A stretch of DNA of 60,909 nucleotides, from assembly GCF_900198365.1 (NCBI RefSeq), contig NZ_FZMS01000029.1:1-60909 (forward strand), in the 5' to 3' direction. Shown in pieces: positions 8,659-18,576 of this stretch. Under the pieces are notes generated by a model. The model did no database searches, had not been told where the DNA came from, and saw only the letters and a program-made list of their open reading frames with translations. The position numbers were made by a program, and so were the translations under genes. Each line of letters starts with the position of its first letter. Positions within the stretch are counted from its first letter, which is position 1. Source of the stretch: Helicobacter bilis. Lineage in GTDB: Bacteria > Campylobacterota > Campylobacteria > Campylobacterales > Helicobacteraceae.

Positions 8659-9312
8659 ATGGGTGCGTTGGTTAGCTTTTTTGAGACAAGTGGAGTTATT
8701 ACTCTGCTTGTTATTTTTTGGCTATCGCTTTATGTGATTGCTACATTATGGATTTTTATCTATAAATGGTTTGTGATACGCGGTATTCAAGATAGGGAGA
8801 CTTATTCACTTGATTTATTGTTATCAAAGGATATAAGCATTCCACAAAGTGCGGTATTTGCACGCTCAAAAGGGCATAGGCTTTTATCAAAAGAAATGTT
8901 ACAAGTATGGAAAAGTCAGATTCTAAAAAATGCGAGTGGTGGGCTTACATTCTTAAGCATTGTTAGCTCTACTGCACCATTTATCGGCTTGTTTGGCACA
9001 GTTACAGAAATCCTTGATGCGTTTGCACATTTAGGTTCGCAAGGACAGGCGACTTTTGAGGTGATTGCCCCTATTATTTCAAAGGCGCTTGTGGCGACTG
9101 CATGGGGCATTTTATGTGCTATTCCTGCGTATTCTTTCTATCTTATATTAAAACGCAAGATTGCTGTGCTTGGCGTATGTTTGCAAGCACAAATTGATGT
9201 AGCCCTTGCTGCTACCACTGATATGGATAATAATGGCTTTGATAGGACTAAAGAGGCTTTCACACAAGAAAAAACTAACAATATTGTATGGGGCGGAAAA
9301 GTCAATGGATGA
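8659..9312 (+). CDS. tolQ: TolQ/ExbB-type proton channel protein
   Basis: A 217-residue inner membrane protein of the MotA/TolQ/ExbB family, which with TolR uses the proton gradient to energise an envelope-spanning partner. There is an N-terminal membrane helix (about 10-35), a cytoplasmic loop, then two helices around 95-125 and 140-165. The family-typical ASGGLTFLSIVSSTAPFIGLFGTV and ALVATAWGILCAIPAY motifs are present. The start follows AAGGATAATGT. It overlaps tolR by 8 bases and is followed by a TolA-like gene, which favours TolQ over ExbB, though a TonB-system role cannot be excluded because a second exbBD pair lies at 35.7 kb. Confidence 0.85.
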   Translation: MGALVSFFETSGVITLLVIFWLSLYVIATLWIFIYKWFVIRGIQDRETYSLDLLLSKDISIPQSAVFARSKGHRLLSKEMLQVWKSQILKNASGGLTFLSIVSSTAPFIGLFGTVTEILDAFAHLGSQGQATFEVIAPIISKALVATAWGILCAIPAYSFYLILKRKIAVLGVCLQAQIDVALAATTDMDNNGFDRTKEAFTQEKTNNIVWGGKVNG

Positions 9313-9697
9313 TTTAGAGCTTGAAGAAAAACCAGAGTTAAACATTACCCCACTTGTTGATATTATGCTTGTTTTACTTGCAATCCTTATGGTAACAACA
9401 CCAGCGATAGTGTATCGAGAGGATATACAGCTACCAGATGGCTCAAAGAGTAAGCGTGCAGAAATAAATCCTATACTCTCTGTGCGTATCGATAAAGATA
9501 GGCAAATCCATGTGGATAAAGATGTGTTTGCCTATGAGAGTTTTAAAGAGAACTTTTCACTGCGTGCAAATAGATATGATAAATCGCAGTCAGTCTATAT
9601 TTATGCAGATAAGAATCTATACTATGGCGAAGTTTTGCCTATATTTGCAGTGCTAAAACAAGCAGGATTTACTAAAGTATCGTTAGGAACGCAATGA
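9305..9697 (+). CDS. tolR: TolR/ExbD-type protein
   Basis: A 130-residue partner of TolQ with a short acidic N-terminus (MDDLELEEKPELNITPLVD), one membrane helix containing the essential Asp in PLVDIMLVLLAILMV, and a periplasmic domain ending in FTKVSLGTQ. The frame is open 99 bases further upstream inside tolQ, but the ATG at 9305 gives the standard N-terminus with its ELNITPLVD motif. It overlaps the tolQ stop by 8 bases and ends in an ATGA overlap with the next gene, so the three are translationally coupled. Confidence 0.87.
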   Translation: MDDLELEEKPELNITPLVDIMLVLLAILMVTTPAIVYREDIQLPDGSKSKRAEINPILSVRIDKDRQIHVDKDVFAYESFKENFSLRANRYDKSQSVYIYADKNLYYGEVLPIFAVLKQAGFTKVSLGTQ

Positions 9698-10677
9698 AAG
9701 AAGATGTCGTTATGCATAAAAATAGCCCATCTTTGCATGTAGCAAGTGGATTTGCAGCCTTTTTGATTTATGCGCTTATGCTGATTTTACTTATTGGCGG
9801 CTTTAGATTCTATAAAGAGCAGGTGCGATATGGTGAAGAAGAGGCGGTAATGGCAGAGATTCTAGCAAATGAAAGTATTGAGTTGGCTGATATTGCACCA
9901 CAAGAAGATTCTGCCCTGCAAGAGTTGCAACAAGCAATGAGACAAGAAAATACTCCACAAGAACAAATAGAAGAAAAAATGACAGAATCCATTGCAAAAC
10001 AAGAAGCAGAAACACCAAAAGAAATAACGCCACCAAAACAAACATTAGCAGAAAAAACACCAGAAAAATTAGTAGAAAAGCCAAAGGAAGCACAAGAGAA
10101 ACCAAAAGAAGTGAATCTTGCTGATGTGTTTGCAAATGTGTCATCAAAGACTTCACAAGATATACGCAAGGAAGAAGAAGCAAAGCGTCAAAAAGAGTTA
10201 GATGAGGCAAGGAAGCAAAGAGATGAAGCACAAAAAGCAAAACAAGCACAACTCACACAAAATGCACTCGCCCTAGAGCAAAGCACAAAAGCCCTGCAAC
10301 AAGCCACACAGAATCTTAAAACAAATATTAAACAGGCAATGACGACAAAGATTATGCTCGAAAAGCCTAAATTTTCTGGTAACGCTGAAGATAAAAAGAA
10401 ATATGATAAGTGGTATGCCCAAATTGAGCAAATTTTAATGAGTGAATGGCAAAAAAGTGGGGGCTTTCATCAAGCAGCCACAAGTGCGAAGGTCCGCATT
10501 AGAATCGATGCAGGTGGAAAGCTAACCTATCTTTACATGGTCTCTCAATCGCCCTATGGCGACTATAATAGCTCTGTAATTGCCTTTTTACGCAAAATGG
10601 AGACGAGACTTTTTCCACCTCCACCAGCAGAAGGCGTTGATTTGTCTATGGAGTTAGAGAATACTTTGAGACATTGA
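9694..10677 (+). CDS. tolA: TolA/TonB-like energy-transducing envelope protein
   Basis: A 327-residue protein with a cytoplasmic start, one membrane helix (about residues 18-38), a long Glu/Lys/Gln/Ala-rich helical stretch (about 55-215) and a C-terminal domain with VRIRIDAGGKLTYLYMVSQS and SVIAFLRKM. That layout is the TolA/TonB plan: anchored inside, crossing the periplasm and touching outer membrane partners. The Lys/Glu helix rather than a Pro-rich spacer favours TolA. Start and tolR stop overlap (ATGA). In H. pylori-like genomes tolB and pal normally follow; here 450 bases without a gene follow, then an unrelated gene. Confidence 0.75.
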   Translation: MKEDVVMHKNSPSLHVASGFAAFLIYALMLILLIGGFRFYKEQVRYGEEEAVMAEILANESIELADIAPQEDSALQELQQAMRQENTPQEQIEEKMTESIAKQEAETPKEITPPKQTLAEKTPEKLVEKPKEAQEKPKEVNLADVFANVSSKTSQDIRKEEEAKRQKELDEARKQRDEAQKAKQAQLTQNALALEQSTKALQQATQNLKTNIKQAMTTKIMLEKPKFSGNAEDKKKYDKWYAQIEQILMSEWQKSGGFHQAATSAKVRIRIDAGGKLTYLYMVSQSPYGDYNSSVIAFLRKMETRLFPPPPAEGVDLSMELENTLRH

Positions 10678-11130
10678 TTTTAGAGTATTGTAAAAAAGGT
10701 TTAACATAACATTATTTAGCCGCATTAGTCTTAGATTGCATAGTTTCTCAAAATCCATTTTAATTTATATAAAAGATTGTTATTTTATGTGTATAGACTT
10801 AGAATAATGCTATATGGCATATAATCCAATAAGATTATTAGGTAAAAGCTGCTTAAAAAATTCTAATGCTTTTAGCTAAAAACAAGGGAACAAAAATGGG
10901 TAAGTGGGGGTAAAATAAGCTCTATCAATGCAAACTATCTTACATCAATACTCATAATACCAATATGACTTTACAGAAAAACCCACTGCTTTGCAGAATC
11001 TATGCAAGGCGGTATAAACCATATAGAATAGATTCTAAAAAATTATATCGTTAGGGATTGTAGCTTTGGTGTGGGATTTTATAACTATACCTTTAATGTA
11101 AATTTCCACTCAAACACAATCTAATCATAT
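10678..11130. other. Intergenic region between convergent tolA and yqeY
   Basis: No coding frame with a ribosome binding site. Only short imperfect hairpins (for example around 10820-10845) that I do not trust as terminators. The tolB and pal genes that might be expected here are absent. Confidence 0.4.
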
Positions 11131-11571
11131 TTATTGCAACAGCTTTTTTGCCATATCTGATATTCTTTTACCAATAGCGACTGCATTAAGGCTTTTTGCT
11201 GCACCCATGACTTTGCCTAAATCCTTAGAATCTTTTGCGCCAACCTTTTCTATAATCTCTTTTATAGCATTTTCTAGCTCGTTATCATCAAGCTGTTTTG
11301 GTAGATATTGCAGAATAAGTGCGATTTCATAACTCTCTTTATCCGCTAAATCCTGTCTATTTGCATTCAAATAACTCTCTTTTGCATCCTCTCTCTGCTT
11401 CAGTGCAGTCTTTAGAATCCCTATGCAGTCCTCATCACTTAGCACGATCCTTTTATCGATTTCTACTTGTTTAAGTGCTGAATGCAGAGTTCTCAACGCA
11501 TCTCGTTTTGCGTTATCACCGCTTTTCATTGCCTCTTTAATGTCTGCCATTATAGAATCTTTAATACTCAT
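11131..11571 (-). CDS. yqeY: GatB/YqeY domain protein
   Basis: A 146-residue cytoplasmic protein matching the stand-alone YqeY family, related to the tail domain of the tRNA amidotransferase subunit GatB. Typical features are the start MSIKDSIMADIKEAMKSGD, then KRDALRTLHSALKQ, a middle ILQYLPKQL, and the end DLGKVMGAAKSLNAVAIGKRISDMAKKLL. It may bind tRNA or tRNA-enzyme complexes; the role is not settled. The frame is open further upstream, but AAAAAGGATTTAT before the ATG at 11571 fixes the start. It is divergent from flgH with 62 bases between the starts. Confidence 0.85.
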   Translation of the reverse strand: MSIKDSIMADIKEAMKSGDNAKRDALRTLHSALKQVEIDKRIVLSDEDCIGILKTALKQREDAKESYLNANRQDLADKESYEIALILQYLPKQLDDNELENAIKEIIEKVGAKDSKDLGKVMGAAKSLNAVAIGKRISDMAKKLLQ

Positions 11572-11633
11572 ATAAATCCTTTTTGGGAATGTAAATTGCT
11601 TTGAATTATACAATATTTTACTAAAGGATGAGT

Positions 11634-12347
11634 ATGAGAAAAGCGAGTATAAGAAAAATAGGCTTAGCATTATTACTTCCAGCATTGCTTTGTGCGTATG
11701 AGCCAGAAATTGATATGAATGCCCCAGATTATGTAAATGATATGCCATCAAAAGACTTTGTGCCGGAGTTTCAAAGACCGGGCTCTTTGTTTGGACAGGG
11801 AGAGAGACCGCTATTTGCAGATAGAAGGGCTATGCGTGTCGATGATTTAATCACGATTAAGATTAAGGAAAATATCACAAACGACTTTAAGATTGACAAA
11901 AAATATAGTGGAAGTAGTGGAGGGAGTGTTACCCCTGCACAAATGACTTATAATGGACAGGACGCACAGCAGCAGGCAAACACAGCTTATCTTAACGATC
12001 AAGTCAATTATACGCTAACAAAGCCAAACAATGCGACTAACTTTCAAGGTGGTGGGACATATTCGCAATCACAGAATCTTGCCCTAACGATTACGGCTAG
12101 AATCTTAAAGGTTATGGAAAATGGTAACTACTTTATCTATGGTAAGCAGGAAATGCTTGTAAATGGTGAAAAGCAGATTATCCAAATCAGCGGTGTTGTC
12201 CGCCCTTATGATATACAGCAAAATAACACGATTGAAAGTCAATATATTGCTGATAGTAAAATCTCTATTGTAAGTGTTGGCAAAATCTCTGAAACTCTCA
12301 CTAAAAAGCCAACTACAGATGCAATAGAATCAAACTGGCCTTATTAA
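11634..12347 (+). CDS. flgH: Flagellar L-ring protein FlgH
   Basis: A 237-residue exported protein forming the outer membrane bushing of the flagellar rod. A signal sequence (about residues 1-20) precedes YEPEIDMNAPDYV. The family hallmark PGSLFGQGERPLFADRRA is followed by VDDLITIKIKEN. The second half has NLALTITARILKVMENGNYFIYGKQEMLVNGEKQ-type strands and the closing GVVRPYDI and IADSKI motifs of FlgH. AAAGGA spaced correctly before the ATG at 11634 favours it over the ATG two codons earlier. The expected lipobox is weak (ALLC). It is a lone flagellar gene, with no P-ring gene beside it. Confidence 0.92.
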   Translation: MRKASIRKIGLALLLPALLCAYEPEIDMNAPDYVNDMPSKDFVPEFQRPGSLFGQGERPLFADRRAMRVDDLITIKIKENITNDFKIDKKYSGSSGGSVTPAQMTYNGQDAQQQANTAYLNDQVNYTLTKPNNATNFQGGGTYSQSQNLALTITARILKVMENGNYFIYGKQEMLVNGEKQIIQISGVVRPYDIQQNNTIESQYIADSKISIVSVGKISETLTKKPTTDAIESNWPY

Positions 12348-13011
12348 TCCTTTATAAATCTCTCCTGCTAGAAAGTCGGGGTTTGTCATTGTGGCTTGAT
12401 GTTGTGTAAGTTTAAAATAGTTGTTGTTGCATATAAAATATATAACCCCTTAGGATTAAAACAAGAGATAGTATGGAATTATAAGGAAATGGGGACTTAT
12501 ACGCATTTGTTTTTATAAGTTACAAAGCATAACATATTAACAAGACTTTTATGTTTTAGTGTATTTTTTTGCGTGATAGGGAGAGAGTTTTTTCTAAAAT
12601 TCATGCCCGTAATATTTTATTTATGGGTTTTCCATATATTAAATATACTTGAAAAAGATGAAGAAATTGGCATACTTAGAGATCGCATCTCATTTTGCAT
12701 GGAGTAATAAACTTTTCGGACGCACAAAAAGAGATTATTGCTTAGAAATGCAGGTTGATGATGTTGCTTGCAATGAAAGTAATTTTAATCTCAAAAAACA
12801 CCTTAGCAAAGCTTCAGGATAAAACTCATCAAAAGATTGTTTGGCTGGAAACATGGCATTGACAGATAGTTCGCAATTTTAGAAGCATTGCATAAGGCTG
12901 AAAAAGAAGTGCTAGAGATGATGATGCAGGGTCTAGTTTAAACAACAGCTTGGGCGTGGTGTATGTAGGTTAGACAAAGGCTATATGTTGATCCTTACCG
13001 ATCAGGGCAAT
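12348..13011. pseudogene. Non-coding stretch with fragments of decayed reading frames
   Basis: Between the 3' ends of flgH and lepA lie 664 bases without an intact gene. Short frames include a 54-codon frame at 12658-12822 (MKKLAYLEIASHF...) without a good ribosome binding site, an overlapping 34-codon frame in a second phase (ILEKDEEIGILRD), and a third piece near 12890-12940 (EALHKAEKEVLEMMMQGLV). The amphipathic, protein-like composition in changing frames suggests a degraded gene. I do not recognise the ancestor. The first 200 bases show nothing. Confidence 0.35.
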
Positions 13012-14805
13012 CTAATCAATCTTCAACACCGCAAGGAATGCCTCTTGTGGGATTTCGACTTTACCGATTGCTTTAAGTCGTTTTTTGCCTTCTTTTTGCT
13101 TTTCTAGAAGTTTTCTTTTTCGTGTAATATCCCCGCCATAGCATTTTGCGGTTACATTTTTACCCATAGATTTCACGGTTTCTCTTGCGATTACTTTATT
13201 GCCAATACTTGCTTGAATAGCCACTTCAAAAAGCTGTCTTGGCACAATCTCTTTCATCGCAGATACAAGCGCCTTGCCTCTCTCATAGCTCTTGCTTTTA
13301 TCCACGATAACACTTAAAGCATCAACAACTTCCCCGGCCACACGCACATCAAGCTTTATGAGATTACCCTCTCTATACTCAATCGGCTCATAATCAAAAC
13401 TCGCATAGCCTTTAGTCTGTGATTTCAGCTTATCATAAAAATCCATAATGATTTCATTGCTTGGCAGGGCATAGGTTAGCATAACGCGATTTTCATTCAA
13501 ATACTCCATATTCTCTTGCACGCCTCGCTTGTTATTAAGCAGTACGATGATATTACCTAAAAACTCACTTGGCGTAATGATAGTAGCTCTTACAAATGGC
13601 TCTTTTATGCAAGCAATCCTTTGTTCTGGTGGCAACTCGCTTGGATTTTGCACCATAACCATGCTGCCATCTGTTAAATGCACTTCATATACAACGGTCG
13701 GTGCTGATGCGATTAAATCAAGTCCAAACTCTCGCTCTAATCGCTCTTTGACAACCTCCATGTGTAAAAGCCCTAAAAACCCAACGCGAAATCCAAAGCC
13801 AAGTGCCACACTGCTTTCTGGCTCAAACTGCAAGGCAGAATCATTAAGCTTTAATTTATTCAAAGCATCGCGTAAATCCTCAAACTTATCTGTATCAATA
13901 GGATAGATACCCGCAAATACAAAGGGCTTTGCTGGCATAAAGCCCTCTATTGCTTCACCCGTTGGATTCTCAAGTAAAGTAATAGTATCGCCAACCGCCA
14001 TTTCTGTAACACTTTTTAACCCAAGATTTAATATCCCAATCTCGCCACTTTTTAGAATCTCGCTATTTTGCTTATGAAGCGGATGCGGATAGGCTAGTCC
14101 TAAGACTTGATAGGCATTATTTGAACTCATCGTTTTTACCATATCACCCTTTTTTATCTGTCCCTCCATGATTCTAATAAGCCCCAATGCACCTAAATAG
14201 TTATCAAACCATGAATCATACACAAGGGCTTTAAGCGGTTTAGAATCATCAATATGTGGTGGCGGGATAAGTGTAACAATGCTTTCTAATAAAGATTCTA
14301 TACCCTGCCCAGTCTTTGCACTCACAAGCACCGCATTAGAGCAATCAAGCCCTAAAATACTCTCAATCTCTGCGATAACTCGCTCGGGCTGTGCGGCTGG
14401 TAAGTCAATCTTATTTATCACAGGGATAATTTCAAGGTTATTCTCAAGGGCGATATACACATTTGCGATAGTTTGGGCTTGTATGCCTTGACTTGCATCA
14501 ACGACAAGCAACACGCCCTCACATGACTTTAATGAACGCGATACTTCATAGCTAAAATCCACATGTCCGGGCGTATCAATGAGATTTAGAATATAGGTTT
14601 GCCCCCCTTGCTGATATAAAAGTCTCGCACTTTGGGCTTTGATAGTAATGCCCCTTTCTTTTTCAATATCCATGGTATCCATCATTTGTGTGCTTGCTTC
14701 ACGCTTAGATACACTGCCACATGCTTGCAGTAAGCAATCAGCAATGGTGCTTTTACCATGGTCGATATGGGCTATGATAGAGAAATTTCGAATATTACTT
14801 TGCAT
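13012..14805 (-). CDS. lepA: Elongation factor 4 (LepA), ribosomal back-translocase GTPase
   Basis: A 597-residue translational GTPase. [23 protein letters not shown] holds the G1 P-loop, [15 protein letters not shown] the switch I (G2) region, DTPGHVDF is G3, and NKIDLP is G4. The C-terminal LepA-specific domain ends with [22 protein letters not shown], typical of the family. The ATG at 14805 gives the usual N-terminus and has AAGGTATAAC upstream; the longer frame to 14847 is unlikely. It is alone on the minus strand, with 243 bases before the pxp cluster. Confidence 0.96.
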   Translation of the reverse strand: MQSNIRNFSIIAHIDHGKSTIADCLLQACGSVSKREASTQMMDTMDIEKERGITIKAQSARLLYQQGGQTYILNLIDTPGHVDFSYEVSRSLKSCEGVLLVVDASQGIQAQTIANVYIALENNLEIIPVINKIDLPAAQPERVIAEIESILGLDCSNAVLVSAKTGQGIESLLESIVTLIPPPHIDDSKPLKALVYDSWFDNYLGALGLIRIMEGQIKKGDMVKTMSSNNAYQVLGLAYPHPLHKQNSEILKSGEIGILNLGLKSVTEMAVGDTITLLENPTGEAIEGFMPAKPFVFAGIYPIDTDKFEDLRDALNKLKLNDSALQFEPESSVALGFGFRVGFLGLLHMEVVKERLEREFGLDLIASAPTVVYEVHLTDGSMVMVQNPSELPPEQRIACIKEPFVRATIITPSEFLGNIIVLLNNKRGVQENMEYLNENRVMLTYALPSNEIIMDFYDKLKSQTKGYASFDYEPIEYREGNLIKLDVRVAGEVVDALSVIVDKSKSYERGKALVSAMKEIVPRQLFEVAIQASIGNKVIARETVKSMGKNVTAKCYGGDITRKRKLLEKQKEGKKRLKAIGKVEIPQEAFLAVLKID

Positions 14806-15090
14806 GTTATACCTTATAGAATCTAAAATGCGACAACGGAGTGCCATAAAAATTATGTCTTATTGTAAATAGCTAAAAGGCTAGATTCTATCAAAAATAT
14901 ACATGATTGTCAAAATATCTTTTATTAAGGTTTCATCGTAACGAATAATTTTGCATAGGAGATAATGGTGATTTTGAAAATGCTTTTTCATTGCTTTATC
15001 GTATGCACAAGCTACAACAAACCCTAAAACACCCATTACAATAGAATGTAATAGGCTGGTAGGTTGTGTTAAATGGTGTTTGGTGGAGCA

Positions 15091-16065
15091 TTACAAGCTT
15101 TTCTGTAGTGCTTGTAGTTTTGCTTGATATACTTTCCTTGCTTCTAGGGCTTCTTCCATGCTAACTTTTTGGAATCTTACCTTATGGTTTGGTGGTAGTT
15201 GCCCCATTCTATCTAAATCACAGCTAATAACCGTGCAATACATAGCAAAGCCCCCGCCACTTGGTGCATCTCTTAAAAGCACAATAGGTTCATTTCCACC
15301 CGGTGCTTGCATAGAACCGACTGGATAACACGCATCTGTAATATTGCTAGGATCGCTTCCTGCACCAAAGGGCTGCGGCAAATCTTTGTATTTAAATTTA
15401 CGACCATTTTTAAAGCGATAGCCAGTCCTATCGGCTTCACTTGAGACTACAAAAGTGTCTTCAAAAAGTCCTTTTACAGAATCTTCTGTGAGTTTATAGT
15501 CTTGTAAGCCCATGATTACGCGTAATGTCTCAATAGATTCTAACTTAATCTTATATTCATCTTGCAATGCCTTGCCAACTTGTGGTTTCTCTGTGAAATC
15601 TCCGATAGGTAAAATATCTCCTGCTTCAAGTTTTCTGCCCTTATATCCGCCAATGCCACCAAGCGGATAAGTAGAGCGAGAACCCATCACAACAGGCACA
15701 TCAATACCACCTTTTACACAAATATAACTTCTAGCACCACCTCGCAAAAAGTCAAAACTTAGTGTCCCACCTTTTGGAATCTCAACGACACTATGACTAG
15801 CCTTTTTCTCACCATTTACAATAGGAGTCATCTCTGCCCCAGTGATAGCTACAAAGCCACCTTCTTCAAACTCTAAAACGGGTCCCATTAAAGCCGCTTC
15901 AAGTGCAGCAGCATTTATATCATTGCCTAAAAGCAAGTTTCCAGCCTTAAAGGACATTTGGTCTAATGCCCCACCGGGTGGAATGCCTAAATGATAGTAT
16001 CCATAGCGCCCACTATCTTCTACAAAGGTTGCAAGTCCGGGATTTATTACTTTAATCTTAGCCAT
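15091..16065 (-). CDS. pxpC: 5-oxoprolinase subunit C (biotin-dependent carboxyltransferase-like, KipA family)
   Basis: A 324-residue protein of the KipA/allophanate hydrolase subunit 2 family, with the N-terminal FVEDSGRYGYYHLGIPPGGALDQMSF, then GFVAITGAEM, FLRGGARSYICVKGG and VVSSEADRTGYR motifs. With PxpA and PxpB it forms ATP-dependent 5-oxoprolinase in bacteria, opening pyroglutamate to glutamate. It overlaps pxpB by 8 bases, which indicates translational coupling. The cluster also holds biotin carboxylase and carrier genes, the feature that leads some annotations to call this family carboxyltransferase. The last 25 residues are Lys/Ala/Gln-rich. Confidence 0.88.
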   Translation of the reverse strand: MAKIKVINPGLATFVEDSGRYGYYHLGIPPGGALDQMSFKAGNLLLGNDINAAALEAALMGPVLEFEEGGFVAITGAEMTPIVNGEKKASHSVVEIPKGGTLSFDFLRGGARSYICVKGGIDVPVVMGSRSTYPLGGIGGYKGRKLEAGDILPIGDFTEKPQVGKALQDEYKIKLESIETLRVIMGLQDYKLTEDSVKGLFEDTFVVSSEADRTGYRFKNGRKFKYKDLPQPFGAGSDPSNITDACYPVGSMQAPGGNEPIVLLRDAPSGGGFAMYCTVISCDLDRMGQLPPNHKVRFQKVSMEEALEARKVYQAKLQALQKSL

Positions 16066-16954
16066 TGAATACCTCCAAAAGTTTTTTATTGTAATTATTT
16101 GGGTCTTTTTGCCACTCTTTTAGTGAGAATTTTACATTCGCACTTTTTAGTGTAAATGTGCCATCTTCTACTTCTTTTACCGCTTTATTATAAGTTGCTT
16201 CATCAATAGACTTAAACTTTATAATATCCCCTGGTTTTAAAAATACCATAGAATCTTTAAAGTATTCAAGCTTTTGAGCTGGATCCCATACAGGTGCAGG
16301 GGTTATTCCCATCATTTGATAGCCACCGCCACCACGCACAGCATAAATGCAGCCAAAGCAGCCACCATGTCCTATGGTAAGCTTTGGAGTGTCAATCCGT
16401 GCTTTTAGATACTTTGGCACTTCTATTTGCTTTTGTCTCTCTACAAGCTGATATAGCCATGGAAGTCCTGCTACAAAGCCTATCATGCTTACAAACCATG
16501 GATTTTCTGAATGTGCTTTAATATAAGATTCTACGCTATTATAGCCATTTATCTTACTTGCGTATTCTATGTCCGTGGTGTTTGGATCAAATTTAGAATC
16601 TTCTGCCCTTACTTGATGATTATCCCTAAATCGCATTAAGGTTTCATGCGTATAAGGGTCTTGGTAAAATACAGGAAATTCAATAAGTCGTGTCATAATC
16701 TCTGCATTCGTGCTTTGCACTTCTTTTTCCAGCTCTTTGCATATCTCAAGCACTTTATTATAATGCAAAATATCAGGGTCAAATGCAACCATATAAGACG
16801 CATTTGCCGGGCAAATCTCTGTAATACCCTTGATATTTCTCTCGCGTAATTTATCACAAATCGCCATCGCTTGAAAGAATGCTTCAAGGCTCATGCCTTC
16901 TTCACTTACTTCCACATACAAAAAAGTATCGCCACCAAATGTATATCTAAACAT
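16058..16954 (-). CDS. pxpB: 5-oxoprolinase subunit B (KipI family)
   Basis: A 298-residue protein of the KipI/allophanate hydrolase subunit 1 family. The GFVAGLPWLYQL stretch and the cyclophilin-like segment GGCFGCIYAVRGGGGYQMMGITP match the family core, and an Ile/Glu-rich N-terminal domain precedes them. It is longer than the roughly 220-residue enteric PxpB because of an extended N-terminal half and a C-terminal helix rich in Lys and Asn. AAAGGAGCATAGC precedes the start, which lies 1 base from the accC stop, so accC-pxpB-pxpC form one tightly packed unit. Confidence 0.86.
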   Translation of the reverse strand: MFRYTFGGDTFLYVEVSEEGMSLEAFFQAMAICDKLRERNIKGITEICPANASYMVAFDPDILHYNKVLEICKELEKEVQSTNAEIMTRLIEFPVFYQDPYTHETLMRFRDNHQVRAEDSKFDPNTTDIEYASKINGYNSVESYIKAHSENPWFVSMIGFVAGLPWLYQLVERQKQIEVPKYLKARIDTPKLTIGHGGCFGCIYAVRGGGGYQMMGITPAPVWDPAQKLEYFKDSMVFLKPGDIIKFKSIDEATYNKAVKEVEDGTFTLKSANVKFSLKEWQKDPNNYNKKLLEVFNG

Positions 16955-16955
16955 G

Positions 16956-18332
16956 CTATGCTCCTTTATTATTTTGCTTTGCCATCCAAGATTCTAAGAA
17001 ATTGATATGATAGTTACCACTTGCAACATCTTCATCTTTAAATAAGTCGTTAAATAAAGGCAGGGTTGTCTTAATGCCCTCAATCCTTACTTGTCTTAAT
17101 GCTCTATTCATACGAGAAATAGCCATCGCTCTATTCTCATCATAAATAATGAGTTTTGCTACTAAAGAATCATAAAAAGGCGGTATCACTCTGCCATTAA
17201 AAAGCATACTATCTACGCGGATTCCAGAGCCGGTGGGATAAAAGACTTCGCTAATTTTTCCCGGGCTAGGAAAGAAATTATTATTTGGGTCTTCAGCATT
17301 AATGCGTATTTCAATAGAATGCCCTTTGATTTTTATATCCTCTTGTTTAAAACGCAAAGGCTCACCATCAGCAATACGCAACATTTCACGCACTAAATCT
17401 ACACCTGTTATCATCTCTGTAATAGCATGTTCAACTTGGATTCTTGTATTCATCTCTAAGAAATAAAATCCACCTCTTTCCTCATCATAGAGAAACTCTA
17501 ATGTGCCAGCACCCTTATAATTGACTAATTTCGCAAGTCCTAAGGCACTCTTGCAAAGATTCTCTCGCATTTCAGCACTAAGGGCTTGACTTGGGGCTTC
17601 CTCTACGACTTTTTGCCTTCTTCTCTGCAGGGAACACTCTCGATCATAGAGATGAATAACATCCTTGCCATCGCCTAAAACCTGCACCTCAATATGCCTT
17701 GCTTTTGGTAGATATGCCTCTAAATACACGCCACCATTTCCAAAGGCTGCTAATGCTTCACTGCTTGCTATGACATACTGCTCTTTTAAATCCTGCTCAT
17801 TTTGCACAATGCGAATGCCCTTGCCACCGCCACCTGCAATGGCTTTGATAACGACTGGATAGCCTATTTTTTTAGCTTCACTTATGGCATTTTCCACATC
17901 GCTTAATACTGGACTGCCCGGTATTGTCGGTACATTTGCTTCTTTTGCTTTCAGAATCGCTGCGGCTTTATCGCCCATTGTTTTGATAATATCACTACCT
18001 GGACCAACAAAGATCATACCCGCATCTACCACTTTTTTCGCAAACACTGGATTCTCACTCAAAAAGCCATAGCCCGGATGAATCGCATCGGCATTTACCT
18101 GCTTTGCTGCTTCAATCACTTTATCCATATCCAAATAACTTTTATGTGCTAGATTCTCACCAATATGCACGACCTCATCGGCTAATTGTGAAGCGAGATT
18201 CCCAATATCTGCATCACTGCAAATTGCCACTGTAAGCATATTAAGCTCATGTGCTGCTTGGATAACACGCACTGCAATTTCTCCACGATTAGCGATTAAA
18301 ACTTTCTTAATTTTCTTAGGTTGGTATGACAT
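16956..18332 (-). CDS. accC: Biotin carboxylase, AccC-like subunit of the oxoproline cluster
   Basis: A 458-residue ATP-grasp enzyme that carboxylates a biotinylated carrier. KVLIANRGEIAVRV opens the protein; HPGYGFLSENP, the ATP-binding loop AGGGGKGIRIV, YDRECSLQRRRQK and FLEMNTRIQVEHAITE are all intact, so it should be active. AAAAGGAGCAAT fixes the start at the second ATG (18332) rather than at 18350. Its place between accB and pxpBC suggests a copy dedicated to this cluster rather than to fatty acid synthesis, although the window cannot show whether another accC exists. It is followed immediately by pxpB. Confidence 0.9.
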   Translation of the reverse strand: MSYQPKKIKKVLIANRGEIAVRVIQAAHELNMLTVAICSDADIGNLASQLADEVVHIGENLAHKSYLDMDKVIEAAKQVNADAIHPGYGFLSENPVFAKKVVDAGMIFVGPGSDIIKTMGDKAAAILKAKEANVPTIPGSPVLSDVENAISEAKKIGYPVVIKAIAGGGGKGIRIVQNEQDLKEQYVIASSEALAAFGNGGVYLEAYLPKARHIEVQVLGDGKDVIHLYDRECSLQRRRQKVVEEAPSQALSAEMRENLCKSALGLAKLVNYKGAGTLEFLYDEERGGFYFLEMNTRIQVEHAITEMITGVDLVREMLRIADGEPLRFKQEDIKIKGHSIEIRINAEDPNNNFFPSPGKISEVFYPTGSGIRVDSMLFNGRVIPPFYDSLVAKLIIYDENRAMAISRMNRALRQVRIEGIKTTLPLFNDLFKDEDVASGNYHINFLESWMAKQNNKGA

Positions 18333-18576
18333 ATTGCTCCTTTTACTCATATCAATTATCTAACAATTGCAACTGCAAATAAGATTCTATAAAATTACCT
18401 CTATGCTTTGATACCCATGTGATTTTAAGAATCTTTTTAGAATTACTCAAATCTCAATTTCTACTTTACAGAAGACACTCCAAACTACTTCTAGTCAATA
18501 AGTGCCCTTAGCCTCAAGGTTAAATATGGCTGACATATATCACTAAAGAAATAGTATTTAGAATCTCTCTCATAGC

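Noticed and set aside
9803-10249. Long minus-strand open frames opposite tolA, up to 148 codons
   Set aside because: They mirror the Glu/Lys/Gln/Ala-rich coding repeat of tolA and yield Leu/Val- or Ser/Cys-rich sequence without a ribosome binding site; shadows of the real gene.
11572-11751. 60-codon extension of yqeY overlapping the flgH start
   Set aside because: AAAAAGGATTTAT before the ATG at 11571 and the family's standard N-terminus define the start; the extension lies in the divergent promoter region.
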